A model generated the notes under the pieces. It saw only the letters and a list, made by a program, of their open reading frames with translations, had not been told where the DNA came from and ran no database searches. From NCBI RefSeq assembly GCF_033807575.1, contig NC_084713.1, positions 16,901,389 to 16,965,388 of the forward strand: a DNA stretch of 64,000 bases. The letters run 5' to 3'. This document shows, piece after piece, positions 1 through 11,352 of the stretch (the stretch's first letter is position 1; every line of letters starts with the position of its first letter). The translations under genes and the position numbers were made by a program. The stretch comes from Cydia pomonella. Lineage: Eukaryota > Arthropoda > Insecta > Lepidoptera > Tortricidae.

Positions 1-854
1 ATTTTAAGCTTATTTAAACAAAGAAAGTAATCGATAAGTTCCCTCAAAAATAGAAGTGCGCATTTTCAGAAGCAATTTTCATATTTCTAGCTTTTGTGCA
101 TAAATTGTAATAATTTTTTAAAGTGCACTTTAGTCCTATGTTCGTGATATTTTTCTATCACGTGAAAGTCAAAAAATCAGGATTTGAGACAATGAAGTCA
201 CTAGAGAATATACTCAAGATTGCTAATTAAATTTTTGGAAATGTGATCTAAAAAAGTCGTACGATTTTTCGAAAACTCCGCTCTCTAAGCCTACGGGTCT
301 ACGGCACTTTAGGGAGGTTTGCGATTGCGGATATGCGAAGAATTAGGGCGTTTGTTGTAGAATCGACATTAATAGTATCGGATTTACTTTATTGCATCAA
401 ATAAATTGCTTAAATAAATCTTTCAAATCACTCGTAGCGTTCAATAGTATTTATAATTCTACAGTCATTAATAGTTCTTCTTCTTTTTTTTATTATGGCT
501 TCAGTCCAGTGGGACTATTTCACCAGTATCAAGGTCATAGGAGCTTTAAGTACGACTAAAATTGTTCGGTTTGTACAAGACAGTGTACGGTAATTTTATC
601 AGCTCTTGTAAAGCGATAGCTAGACTTTACAAGTAGCACGTGGACTACCGGCCGTTGACTCCAAAATGGTGGTTAAACGCGTATCAAGATGAATTCTCCA
701 TTCACTGCACACTACCCCATTAGTTTACTGTATAATAAGTTATCGATATTACACTTTAAACAATATTAATTAGCAAAAAACAAAGGAATTAATCACGAGG
801 CGTGACTACCAAGATGGCGGTCGAAACGGAAGTTCCCACCAAGTTAATACTCTT
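1..854. other. AT-rich stretch, no gene seen
   Basis: No open frame with recognisable protein similarity and no strong repeat structure. A T-rich tract lies near 481-492 and a short CCAAGATGGCGG motif near 809-820. Confidence 0.5.
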
Positions 855-1413
855 GTCCGAGAGATCTAAGTTCACACATTTGACAGTTGTGTATTGAAGT
901 TTGTAGTGATGAGGCTAAGACGTATCGTTTGTCAATTCCAGCGATTACAAACGAATTAGTCCAATCGATTTTACAGCCGATTTTTGCATGTTGGTATTAT
1001 TTGTTGTTTAGTTTGCATTATTTATTAACGTTCTTTTCACATCGTAATTCATTTTATTGTCATTTTGTTTTGGTTTAAAATGTATCATTTATTATCATTT
1101 AATCGATTTTTATCAACTTACAGAAATGTCATATTAATCGAAATGACAGAGTCGACCACAACACTGTTAAAAAAAAGACATAAGTAATAGTAGTAACTGT
1201 TTGCGTGATAAATTATTATCATAAAATATTCAATAACTAAGATCTATAAAAAAGATACGCATGTTATGTTTCAGAAAAGCGTAATATTGTCTTAAGTACT
1301 TGACAAACCCTTACATTAATACGGAATTTTACTTATAATTTCAATGGGTCATGCGCGTTTACGTTCTACGGGCGTTGTCATGTGTCAAATGTGTGAACTT
1401 AGATCTCGGCCAA
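855..1413. mobile_element. TIR-bounded non-autonomous DNA element
   Basis: A perfect 25-bp inverted repeat (GAGATCTAAGTTCACACATT followed by TGACA) occupies 861-885 and 1383-1407, and the outer CCGAG/CTCGG bases extend it slightly. The roughly 550-bp interior has no transposase-like frame. I could not identify a clear target duplication, so the superfamily is unknown. The geometry fits a MITE or a deletion derivative of a DNA transposon. Confidence 0.6.
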
Positions 1414-1842
1414 TAAAACATGGTAAATAGTTAGGTATGGGATATTGAATAGAATCAGGCATTACTTTATTTGTTTTAATTAGTTAGGTATGATTGGGTT
1501 GCATTTTCCACAGGATTTAACAAGTGGGTCACGACCCTGTCCCGGACTTGGACAGTGTTGAATGATGTGGTCAACCGATAAAGGGATGCCTCGAGAATCA
1601 TGGACAAGCTTCTCACATTTTGGCTGTGAATATTTAAATAAATAGGTGCAGGATCTTCAGCAGTTTAATAATAATCGAATAAAGTTTATTTCAAGTAAAA
1701 TGTATCTCAATTTAAATGAAGTATTTGTGTATTTATTTTAGGATAGGAATTCGCAAATATCCGATGATTCGTGATGGACGTAGAACAGATATGAGCTATC
1801 AATGCATTATACTGCTCTTTATTTGCCCAGAAGCTAGGTTTG
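1414..1842. other. no gene or clear repeat recognised
   Basis: AT-rich with a moderately GC-rich patch at 1520-1620. No protein similarity that I recognise on either strand. Confidence 0.4.
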
Positions 1843-2029
1843 GCTATTCAGGGGGGGATGTCGCCATCGATTTTGGGGAGGTTTTATATATTTAGTTTAT
1901 TTTTGATTTCTATTTTTAATATTGTAGTTAATTATACCCATTGGGCTAGCGTGGGGACTATAGCTGAAGCCCTCTCGCGCATGAGAGAAAGCCGCTCAGC
2001 AGTGGAACGAATATAGGCTGAATAAATAA

Positions 2030-2040
<11 letters not shown>
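1843..2040 (+). repeat. LINE 3' tail fragment
   Basis: The segment containing GGGCTAGCGTGGGGACTATA and ending CAGCAGTGGAACGAATATAG before a TAAA-rich tail resembles the 3' untranslated end of a common lepidopteran non-LTR retrotransposon (recalled consensus ends CAGCAGTGGGACGTATATAG). No coding part remains, which is typical of a severely 5'-truncated copy. Confidence 0.55.

Positions 2041-2069
<29 letters not shown>
2026..2069. repeat. (TAAA)n followed by (TA)n microsatellite
   Basis: Simple repeat directly after the LINE tail; it probably grew from the element's A-rich 3' end. Confidence 0.9.
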
Positions 2070-2072
<3 letters not shown>

Positions 2073-3423
2073 ATATTTTAGTTGTATATAGATATTTGTT
2101 GCTTGTTTAGATTTATAATTAATTTTAGTTCATTTTAAGTTTCATTTGTGTTTGTTATCTAAGGAATAAATTTAGTAAAAATGACATTTATATTTAATGA
2201 ATTTTCAGTTGTGGGAGTGACTCAATCTGATACACAGTGGTCCACTCTACAAATAATTATACTAGAAAAGCTATAGTAAGGGAGGAATGATGATGGATTG
2301 TGAACCTTGCCGCCACCTCTGATTTGACGACCAAGACCATAGTAAGACGACAAAAAAGACTTACTAATTTGAATGTTTGTTTCTAGTTCTAGTTTCTATT
2401 TGGGGTTATTTCTTCTTTCGGTTCTTGCCGCTTGCGTTCAATTCCAAGCAGGAAAAAGTGACAATAAGGTAGACTAAGCTAATGAACTGACCTTGTCAAG
2501 CAAACAGAAAAAAACGAAGCACAAAGTCGAAGAACGATGGAGGATTTTTTTCTACCGAAAAAAATATAGTCGTGTACACATATTTTTGGCTATTTGTTTG
2601 TGTCGATATTTGTGATTTGATTGTACATCAGTGGACGTTTTCAGCAAATACGATGACGATGTTGTTTATTATTGATCGCGTCGTTCGCTAATCATTTTAT
2701 CTTACTAACAATTCTCAGTTCCGTGTTAAGTAGGTATACAAATGTTGTTTGTTTGTTGGTTTATCTTAATTTCGCTAATCAAACACGGAAATATATAAAT
2801 ATAATTTTAAAGTCTAATCTTTCCTAGGCGCACTCTTATCAGACTAAGCACAGTAATTTAGTTTAGATTAAATCATTTTGGTGTCTTGGGAAGTATTCTC
2901 ATTCGTATATCTGTCTGCCGTAGGTATGATATAATAGGGTACCATTACGTGGGTCTACAAATTCTCAATAAGTACGTACGAGTATTATTGTGGACAAGTA
3001 TTATATTATAGTAGTTGAATATTATATAAAATATTCAAGCATATACCATCACAGGAATAACTGAATAAAAATGAATTAACATTTAATAAACTATTTAAAA
3101 TTAATTGAATGTTAAATAAAACTAAATTAACGCTAACTGTTTAGAATAGAATAGAAAACCTACAGATAGACTATTTACATAAATAGAATTCATATGCGTA
3201 TACTACTTATACGCATTTAAATATTCCATGGAAACAATAATATTATTGTTTATTAAAGCCAGTATTTCCCTGCAAGCCACATTATCTTAAGTAAATTTGC
3301 GTTTCTATTTCGTACCTAGGTCGGTTAAATTTTGTTTGATTACCTATACGAATAGGTAACATACGTCACTTATTTCACTCAAAGAAAATAGAATTAAAAA
3401 TACATACCTAACACTTTTTATAG
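2070..3423. other. AT-rich stretch, no gene seen
   Basis: No recognisable coding sequence. AT-rich, with local short dyads such as that around 3075-3125. Nothing else supported. Confidence 0.4.
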
Positions 3424-3498
3424 CCGCTGTCACCATGCCTGTCACGTTCTAACAGGTAGGTAAGTCCGAAAGTGACAGGCGATTAAAATGCAACCATG
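3424..3498. repeat. MITE fragment, GGTAGCATGGTCGC family
   Basis: Shares the core CCTGTCACGTTCTAACAGGT and GCGAAAGTGA-like segments with the complete palindromic copy at 4174-4300. Only the central part is preserved. Confidence 0.55.
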
Positions 3499-3794
3499 AA
3501 ACACAATAAAAAAACGATATTTTAAGAACTCTGAAACTAGGTGAATTAATAAAAGTTTATATGACATTTTTGTCTCTAAATACGATCCGGAATATACTGT
3601 TAAAACATTTCCTTTTCCTCGCGGGCATAGTGTATAACGTATAAATTGTGTAAATCCAACACGGACGATAAATTAAACAAGAAATTTATCCGTGTAATCA
3701 TTATTTAAGAAGATTTTTTCAAGTTAAATTTAATTATTAACTCGTATTAAATTTAAAAAAAAATTCCGCAGCGATGTACTGCAAACACGACTTT

Positions 3795-3818
3795 ACGAGA
3801 TACGAGCTCGTATCTCGT
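3795..3818. other. 24-bp perfect palindrome
   Basis: ACGAGATACGAG is followed at once by its reverse complement CTCGTATCTCGT, with imperfect extension outward (AACACGA on the left, GTGTGTT on the right). It could form a cruciform or be the centre of a decayed hairpin MITE. No function is implied by the sequence alone. Confidence 0.8.
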
Positions 3819-4046
3819 GACGTGTGTTCTTTACATTGCGGGCCGAATTATTTTGTATGATTAATATTTTCATTGTATTTCTAAGCAAAATGTATCTCAA
3901 TATACTTTTTAGGTCTTATCGTGGTTAACCATTTCAATATTCGCCCCTATTCTATTTACACACTGTATTTGTTACTTGAATGTTCATGTCAAATTTCATG
4001 TTATTTCAGATCAGACTGTAGTTATAAAACATTTTAAAAAATCACA

Positions 4047-4095
4047 ACCGAATTGAGAACCTCCTTCTTTTAAAATCTTGAAGTCGGTTAAAAAA
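4047..4095 (+). repeat. short dispersed repeat end (GAAGTCGGTTAAAA)
   Basis: Contains CCGAATTGAGAACCTCCTTC and ends GAAGTCGGTTAAAA, a terminal segment I recall in many lepidopteran repeats. The longer related segment at 37,493-37,700 ends with a similar GAATTCGGTTAAAA. Confidence 0.45.
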
Positions 4096-4173
4096 ATCAG
4101 AGCGTAATTTCGATCGTATAGTGGCGGGGATCGTATGACTCTTAATTATAAAACATTGCAATTTTAATAGGTT

Positions 4174-4300
4174 CAGCGGCGGTAGCATGGTCGCGTTTTT
4201 ATCGCATGTCACCATAGCCGTCACGTTCTAACAAGTATATAAATGCGAAAGTGAAGCATGACACGACAAGCGATAAAAACGCGACCATGCTACCGCTGCA
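4174..4300. mobile_element. palindromic MITE, GGTAGCATGGTCGC family
   Basis: Left arm 4174-4205 (CAGCGGCGGTAGCATGGTCG...) and right arm 4270-4299 are near-perfect inverted repeats around a loop of about 65 bp carrying the GTTCTAACAAGTATATAAATGCGAAAGTG core. Related fragments occur at 3424, 34,735 and 49,393. Confidence 0.75.
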
Positions 4301-4309
4301 GGTGTGAAA

Positions 4310-5035
4310 AAATCAAAACCAATCTACTATGTCTCTAAATAAATCTAAACATACAGTATGGAAACAAAAGACTATTCATCACCCGTAAATCAGGTATCGT
4401 AATCCGGACTAATATTCTGTCCTACCATGTAAAACAGCCGAAACCTTCGAGCAACACCTGTTTCCGACACGTCGGAAGGGAGGAGCCCAAGCGGTGTTTC
4501 ATCATACAAACTGTTCTGGCATTTTTGCGGGGGAAACGTGCACACAGTCGCACTTCTCACTCACTACATACAAAATCCAATCTGTAATGACGACACAAAT
4601 ACATAGAGAATGACACTCGTCAAAGACAAATCTTGCACACCTCGATCTCTTTTTGTGTATGGACGAGTCACAACATGCACCGCCAGAGGTACAGTTGTAC
4701 CTATATAATACTTCGGCAGAGGGGAATAGTACGAATGCCGTCTCCTTTCCCGGCGTTGCTCGAAGGCCGAAACAGATGATTCTAATTTTAAGATTGAATA
4801 TTACGTATGATGGTGGATTGGTCGAGCAATATTATTATGAGTATTGTAAAAAAATGCAATAAAGAATCCGCATTTCATCATACGGAGAGCAGCGACAGAT
4901 ATTATTAGTACCTAACATCATTTTTCTACAAATCATGAACACAGTAAAATGCTAGCAGTAGCTTATCTTTAATATTATCTTTGAACATAATATTAAACGT
5001 TTAAGACGAAAGTGGAGGACCCGCGCGAAATCGCT
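4310..5035. other. probable dispersed repeat, class unknown
   Basis: The segment GCCGAAACCTTCGAGCAACA (4437-4456) is mirrored by an inverted GGCGTTGCTCGAAGGCCGAA near 4752, suggesting remains of an inverted-repeat element. The reading frame at 4653-4862 lies inside it and matches no protein I recognise. Confidence 0.3.
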
Positions 5036-5357
5036 ATTTCATACAGACATAGTCCTAATTTTCCCCTGTGGATAAAATTATTGAAAATATTTTGAAACAA
5101 TTTGTTGTATATCAACCACAGCTATGCCTCTACGTTTGATTTTTTTCGAATTTTAATTATTCTAGAAGTTAGAATCGTTTAAAAGTTTGTATAAAATCTG
5201 TTTTTCGCTCCAAATTTTTATGATAATAAAAAAAACGATAAAAGTCAAACGTAGGGGCATAGCTATGGTTAATATGCATCAAATTATTTATGTAAAAATA
5301 TTTTCCAAAATGTCAATGTCCAGAGAGGTAAATGGGGACTACGTTTGTATGGAGAAT
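5036..5357. mobile_element. foldback MITE of about 320 bp
   Basis: The left half (CATACAGACATAGTCC, then AACCACAGCTATGCCTCTACG) is matched in inverted order by the right half (AAACGTAGGGGCATAGCTATGG, then GGGACTACGTTTGTATGGAG). The arms together exceed 100 bp each with many mismatches. No coding capacity. Confidence 0.7.
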
Positions 5358-5770
5358 CGGCTGTCCTCTTTCCTCTTAATTTTTATATCTCCGAGAATGC
5401 CTACTCAGCCCTATTAATCCGAATTAAACAAGTCTAATGGTGCCCTTATAGCATCTATCCGTTATGACTTGTTATCTTAATAGTTTGTTTAAAAATATGC
5501 TACTCTTTATAAATTAGCATTGCTTTGTCTGGCCTAGATAAGAGTTCATTAAAACGTTTAAGTATAATTAAGATAAACAGTGACAACGCCGTATTTATTC
5601 ATTAGCTTCAGCATCCAATTAATCTACCAATTAAGTTACCATCGTTTATACTCGTATCTCAACGAAATATTGCATTGGCATACATATTTCAATATATATT
5701 GAGCAAACGTCTGGATGTGCAAAAATAATATAAGTAATATAATTCTGACATAAACTTCTGCATTAGCCTC
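5358..5770. other. no gene or repeat recognised
   Basis: AT-rich sequence; nothing supported. Confidence 0.4.
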
Positions 5771-6067
5771 CAGCGGATCCTTAGCTACCTTGGACACGTA
5801 GCCATCAGACGGGAGCCAGATAACTTTGAAAAGCGCATTATGGTTGGCATGGTGGATGGAGGACGGAGTAGTGGACATCCACCAACCCGCTGGGTGAACA
5901 TTATAAAGAATGCCTGCCAATTTACACAGGCGCCTATTATTAGAAAGGCCGGAAATCGTGCAGAATGGAAAGCTTTGGTGCACAAAATAACGACCTCATG
6001 TGGTCGCGACCATCAATCAGGAGGAAACGTGGAAGAAGAATCTTCTTTCTTTAAACATAGATGTTAA
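5771..6067 (+). pseudogene. C-terminal fragment of RTE-type LINE polyprotein
   Basis: An uninterrupted frame reads QRILSYLGHVAIRREPDNF and continues through HPPTRWVNIIKNACQ to AEWKALVHKITTSCGRDHQS. The order GH-hydrophobic-RR, PTRW, A-EWK, then RDHQS is the C-terminal end of endonuclease/reverse-transcriptase proteins of RTE-like non-LTR retrotransposons as I know them. The endonuclease and RT domains are missing, so this is a 5'-truncated copy. It ends in a stop at about 6065, and the sequence to about 6215 including AATAAA may be its 3' untranslated region. Confidence 0.7.
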
Positions 6068-6964
6068 AAAAACCTACACACAAACCTACGAATGTAATCG
6101 ATATTTCGTTTTTTTCCTTGACTTCTGTGACACAGGATTTTACCTAGCTCAGAAGTCAGTAACTTCAACACTTAAATATGTACTTGGCTTTTGCCAATAA
6201 AATTTATTTAAATTTTATTTGATGTACGAAATACATTGCCGCTCGAAAAAATTTGCTCTGGCAGTTCAGACTAATTTTTTTTTAATCAGAATTGTTCTGA
6301 ATCCTACGTCTAGTTTAAGTTTGCGGTTATATCAAAAATACACACTGTTTAAAAACGGAGTATCTTTAAACATGCTTTATAACAATGTTTAACTAAGGTG
6401 ATTGTATTCATTTTATGGCACATAAGCTCATTAAATCACGTTACCCGTGTATGTTTGCCATGTCAATAGCACGTGTTAGGATTTACTGCATTAATCAAGA
6501 GACATTTAAAATTACAAATTATAATACCAATTTGATTACGATATCAAGACTTTTTATCGCAAAGCGCTACCTGCATTTGGGTGAGTGGGACACAATGATG
6601 CTGAATTTAATTAGAATTAACTTCATATATTCCTATTCGCCACAGTATTCCTCTATCTACTAGTGAACGAATGACATCACTTACCGCACAATGCGGCTTG
6701 TACTGTCAATAAACATTAATCCGATGCTTTTTAAAGTAATACCTATAGGTATGAATACAATACGGGCAATTAAATACTTTAAATGATAATTATGATTAAT
6801 GGCGGTGAATGATCCTTTGTGATTCTAAATATAATGATGGCGAAATAATAAGTACATTATGAGTCAAGGCAAGCGTCTTCGTGAATGACACGATCTATTT
6901 TTATAACCTACCTTAGTACGGGTAGTTTTCTGCTGGTCATGATAAAAAATATTATTTAGTCCAT
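6068..6964. other. no gene recognised
   Basis: Starts with the probable LINE 3' tail. The 82-codon frame at 6415-6663 has no similarity I recognise and AT-driven composition. Otherwise unassigned. Confidence 0.4.
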
Positions 6965-7022
6965 TTTTAGGGTTCCGTAGCCAAATGGCATAAAACGGAA
7001 CCCTTATAGTTTCGCCATGTCC

Positions 7023-7061
<39 letters not shown>

Positions 7062-7663
7062 CGAGACTTTGCTCCGTGGTCGTTAGTGCTAGAAAGCTGA
7101 AATTTGGCATGGATATATAAATCAATAAAGCCGACAAAGTCGTACAATAAAATCTAAAAATTTAATTTTTTTTAGAATACCTCCCCTACACGTAAAGTGG
7201 GGGTGAATTTTTTTTTTCGCTTCAACCCTAGAGTGTGGGTTATCGTTGGAAAGGTCTTTCAAAACTAATAGGGGTTTTCAAGAAACATTTTTTGATAAAG
7301 TGAATATATTCGGAGATAATCGCTCCGAAAGAAAAAAAAAATGTGTCCCCCCCCCTCTAACTTTTGAACCATAGGTCCAAAAAATATGAAAAAAATCGTG
7401 GAAGTAGAGCTTAAGAAAGACATTAAATGAAAACTATAGCGGACATGATCAGTTTAGCTGTTTTCGAGTTATCGCAAAAAGTTTTCCCTTCATAGTAAAA
7501 AGACTTTAATTAGGTACTGATTATGCAAATTTGCCTATTTGTTTAACTCGGGTGAAAGGTACCATTTACTACACTTTAAGCTCCAGTTTAGCTTATTGTG
7601 ACGGAAGAGTAACTACGGAACCCTACACTGAGCGTGGCCCGACATGCTCTTGGCCGGTTTTTA
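6965..7663. mobile_element. GGTTCCGTA-framed non-autonomous repeat, copy A
   Basis: Begins AGGGTTCCGTAGCCAAATGG, has an early ACGGAACCCTTATAG, and ends ACTACGGAACCCT followed by a CTTGGCCGG tail. The opening and closing AGGGTTCCGTA/TACGGAACCCT are inverted repeats. A (CTGT)n microsatellite occupies about 7023-7063. Related copies are at 32,462, 54,634, 58,820 and 61,925. Confidence 0.7.
7023..7063. repeat. (CTGT)n microsatellite
   Basis: Ten or so tetranucleotide units inside the GGTTCCGTA-framed repeat; other copies have only two or three units here. Confidence 0.95.
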
Positions 7664-7784
7664 TATTATAATTTTAAGAGCAATTTATCTTAGACCCACA
7701 TGATGGATAGTAACAGATCCTAAGATAATGTTCAATCGAGGTAGAAACCTCTACAAGCAATTTCACAAACTCTACACTACACTT

Positions 7785-8305
7785 TAGTCAAAATATGTGG
7801 CCGTCCATGCCTAAAGGGACCTTATAGCAGGTATTGAGTTTAAGTATAGTTCCTAAATCTACAGTAAATGAGCTATCTAGTACAAAAAGAATCATGACCC
7901 TAAGTCCCTTAAACCTTAAACATTTTAAAATTACACTTTTGAGAAATCGTTAAAAGAAGTTTGAAACTAATTTTAAGTATGTTTCCATTGGAAGATATTA
8001 AGAATTAAACAAGCTTATAAGAAACAGTTACAACTACATTTTACTAAACAATTTTTATCAAAAGATTCTTGTATATGGTCTACCATAAGGACCCTTTTCT
8101 ACTAAACTTTGAACCCAATTTTAATATAGAAATACTAAACGTACGCTAGTCAAACCGAGCTACAAATACACGTTTATCTGTATATTTTACTATTTTGCAT
8201 ACAACAAAAAAACGATAATTTTGAAGCATTTTACAAAAACGTCAATATCTCCGTAACTATAAGCTGCCATAAGGACCCTTTTCTCATGGACGGTCACATA
8301 TATGG
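7785..8305. mobile_element. TIR element of about 510 bp
   Basis: The left end GTCAAAATATGTGGCCGTCC and the inverted right end (CCATAAGGACCCTTTTCTCA, then GGACGGTCACATAT) form an imperfect terminal inverted repeat of about 40 bp. An extra internal copy of CCATAAGGACCCTTTTCT lies near 8085. No transposase frame. Confidence 0.6.
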
Positions 8306-8955
8306 CTTTGACGTTTCGCTGCCTATATGGATGTCTCATGACACGAGCAAGGGTAGCATTATCTACGTAATTCAGGGTTTTCCAAAGCTTTTGACTTAAT
8401 GGCCATTGGTCAGATAAAATGGTTCTCCTACGTCCCACTGGCCGATCGAGTGGCCTTTGGCTTTTCAATTCCTTTCCGCGGGCCAAAAGTTAGGCTTCGC
8501 TGACTGGACCTGGCTCGTGGGCCGTAGTTTGCATATCCCTTCATCGCTCAAGCCTCCTAGAAATCCGGTTTATCATGTATATCGACGGGTGCACAGGAAT
8601 GAATAAAATAATATAATGGTTAAACTCTCTCCCAATATCTACCTATGTTCGTCCATACTTCCACGCATGTTATCTATTATATTTTATTAATTTAATCACA
8701 AAAACTTCCGGCAAGAGCTAAAGTCCATTGAACCACTGATCTTTATGAGGTGTTTATCTAGTAAAAACAAATGTGAATAACTATAAAAGTGTTATCAACG
8801 TTTTATTATGACAGTTTTTATTATAATCATGTGGTGACATAATCCGGTCCAGCAAATTATGAAAACATGTTTGTTTGAAACGATCGAATCTATTGTGGTA
8901 CTGCGTAATCTTCTCTATGTTATGGTAACTGCGCAATGTTGTGATGCGTACGTAT
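8306..8955. other. unassigned stretch
   Basis: A minus-strand frame at 8190-8486 reads ARGKELKSQRPLDRPVGRRR among others; its basic composition could reflect a retroelement fragment, but I recognise no domain. The rest is AT-rich and unassigned. Confidence 0.35.
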
Positions 8956-9490
8956 CAGTGTTGGCCGAACGTTAACTGCAATTGACCATTAACCATTACA
9001 AATTGAACCGTAAACCGTAACGGACGGTATACCGTTCAATTTATATACACGTCGGTGACAAACAAGCATACGGCCCACCTGCTGGTAAGCAGTCACCATA
9101 GCCTATGGACGCCTCTCGCACTCCAGAGGTGTTACATGCGCGTTACCGACCCTTTAAAATCCTGTACACTCCTTTTTTGAAGAACCCCATACTGTATACC
9201 CTCGGGAAAACCTCGCCAGTGAGCTCATTCCACAGCCGGAGCGACCGCGGGAGAAAATTCCTCTTAAACCGCACAGTGCGCGACCATTTAGGTTCTAGGG
9301 TGTGAGGATGAACACTCTGCCAATGGCGAGCGGTAGAATACACACAAGGAGGCAAAGTCTCTCCTTAGACTTAAAGGTTCAATGCCGCTTGTGAGTTTGG
9401 GATCGTCGAGTGCTGGTATGCAGGTGCTCCTGCCCAAAGGTAATTTGTAATGGTTAATGGCCAATTGCATTAACGTTTCGGCCAACACTG
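8956..9490. mobile_element. palindromic MITE interrupted by a LINE tail
   Basis: The left arm starts CAGTGTTGGCCGAACGTTAA at 8956 and the right arm ends TTAACGTTTCGGCCAACACTG at 9490, each followed inward by TGACCATTAACCATTACAAA-type sequence in inverted order. The roughly 385 bp between them is the LINE fragment annotated separately, so the original element was probably about 150 bp. Confidence 0.75.
9048..9432 (-). pseudogene. 3' end of Jockey-superfamily LINE, 5'-truncated
   Basis: On the minus strand this encodes HPHTLEPKWSRTVRF, NFLPRSLRLWNELTGEVFPR and FKKGVYRILKGR, the same C-terminal peptide as the larger LINE copy at 49,960-51,853. It then runs into the shared 3' tail (CTTACCAGCAGGTGGGCCGT, GCTTGTTTGTCACCGACGTG). 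It lies inside a palindromic MITE, so it is younger than that MITE. The upstream RT domain is missing. Confidence 0.8.
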
Positions 9491-9502
9491 CAGCACTGAT
9501 AG

Positions 9503-9627
9503 GTAGCATGCCAATCGTTTACGCTCTGTTGCGAATGAAACGCAACTGTCCCTGTCGCACTAATATGGAAGAGTGATAGAGAGACACAAAGCGTATCATT
9601 GTTGTAGCGTAAGCGATTGTCACCCTC
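9503..9627. mobile_element. MITE, GCCAATCGTTAACGCT family
   Basis: Inverted arms GCCAATCGTTTACGCTCTGT and GTAGCGTAAGCGATTG flank a core with GTCGCACTAATATGGAAGAG. The core is shared with the copy at 23,181-23,320; a rearranged relative is at 21,420-21,520. Confidence 0.65.
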
Positions 9628-10129
9628 ACCTTGACCAGGCACTGTGTTTCTAAGTTAACTGAATTTGCCCTACGTTCGCATTCGGGTACGCTCTGCGTAG
9701 TACCTATTTATTTTTTATTTTAGTACCTATGAAATATCCATATAAATATACAATTAAATAGTACGCTCTTTGAACCCCTCAGTGAAATTCCATGAAGTAC
9801 TGAACTGAGGTGGTGAACAACTTAAAGAATGAGCCCCAAAATGGCGGAGTGAAAGTTATTTTTCGTCTATGTTGAGATCTAATTGATTCACTTTTGCCTA
9901 ATTAATAAGTATGTTATTGAGTGAGTCAGTGGCTAAAATGTATGAAACGGGCATTTCGAGGCAGTAAAAGAGGTTTAGTAAGACTTGGAGAATCAGCCTG
10001 TATCTGTATCTGTCTGTAGGCCTAGTTTGGTTCCGATGGATATTAGCTTAGTTGTATAATCTAACTTATGTTAAGTTAAATCTGCTATGTCAATTCGTAA
10101 AAAAGGTTTGATAAATAAACTATTTGTAT
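9628..10129. other. no gene or repeat recognised
   Basis: Nothing supported beyond AT-rich sequence with one AAAATGGCGG motif near 9839. Confidence 0.4.
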
Positions 10130-10353
10130 AAGATACCCTCATTTAGATATCGTTTGTAGGTCAAAATTGACGTTTATTTCGATTCCACTGTGATCCCAAT
10201 AAGATCTATCTACGATATTTCTAACGTCAAAGTGACATTAGTTGCCTGAATCGAGCTGCTTCTGTCAATTATACGACATACAAACGATATCTATATGAGA
10301 ACTTATCTAAACCAGAACTTATTGTTATCGTATCTCATTCTTCGAATCGGGCC
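10130..10353. mobile_element. palindromic MITE, ATTCTTCGAATCGGGCC family
   Basis: Inverted segments CATTTAGATATCGTTTGTA and TACAAACGATATCTATATG flank a core with AAGATCTATCTACGATATTT. The right end is TCTCATTCTTCGAATCGGGC. The same modules recur at 17,918-18,378 and in part at 38,156. Confidence 0.7.
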
Positions 10354-11350
10354 GATATGCGTTTAGCACAATTGATTTCAGTATGTATTTGACTGATAGT
10401 GTGGTCATTCACTCCATAATTGGACTGCGTTATGTAATTATTATTATATATGGATGTATATCAATAATTATTATTGACATTAATATTTGGGTCTATGCCC
10501 GTCACAAATCTTATCATCGAACGTCATATCCAGTTTTATAAAATGTTTTCACAAAATAATACAGTCACAAAGGGTTACGGTGTCCGTCTCGTTGAATTTC
10601 AAGAACCTGTTGTTTCTTGAATACAGGGTGGCCCAAAAATGCGTGGACAATTATTTTTACTGATGCAATTGATGCATATTATATGTTTTTCACAAGATCG
10701 TGGTTTTAATTTTTCACGCCATTTTGAAAAATTTAAAACAGAACAAATCAATGTAAAAAAATTGATAATGTATATTGATGGGCTATCCCGTAATTCATCC
10801 ACGCAGCACTGTGTTTTTTTAGTAATGCGATGAAGGGTTTTGTGTGAAATCATAAAAAATATATGTTTTTGATCAAACAGGTTACACGTTATTGGCAAAA
10901 GAAATCCAAGAATTGTAGAGTATTGTCATACAAAAATATGTTACTTATTGGTCAGTATTCTTAATTCAAAATAACAAGGTTTCAACTTTTAATTAAGCTC
11001 CACATTTGCGTAAGTTGACAGTACTCGTATACACCAATATCTATATCCCACAATCATTTTTATTTTCTATAAGATAAAAATATGTTATAAAATAAAACAC
11101 CAACAGTGCCATTATCATATCAGTAGCACATTTTTGCTGGTTGTACCTATAGAAACAAAACAAAAACAAACAAGTATAGGTAGCTAGAACTAATGTAAAC
11201 AAACATTACCGCGTACTATTCCACCAGTCAGTATCATCTAACACGCTGCCTACCCGTGCTATACCTATCGTCTATGTGTGCGTTATATTGCAAATGTATG
11301 TATACTCAGGTAATAAAATGTCGCGTGGTCAGCGCAAATAATTATGTTTG
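10354..11350. other. unassigned, one possible repeat start
   Basis: ACAGGGTGGCCCAAAAATGC at 10,624 resembles the terminus of an insect DNA-transposon-derived repeat, but no matching opposite end was found. The frames at 10,599-10,898 on both strands overlap each other and match nothing I recognise. Confidence 0.3.
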
Positions 11351-11352
11351 TA

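Noticed and set aside
2026..2069. (TA)n tract as a regulatory site
   Set aside because: It directly follows a LINE 3' tail and is best explained as a simple repeat grown from it.
8190..8486. 98-codon minus-strand frame with basic composition
   Set aside because: It overlaps the right end of a TIR element and shows no motif I can name; kept only as an unassigned note.
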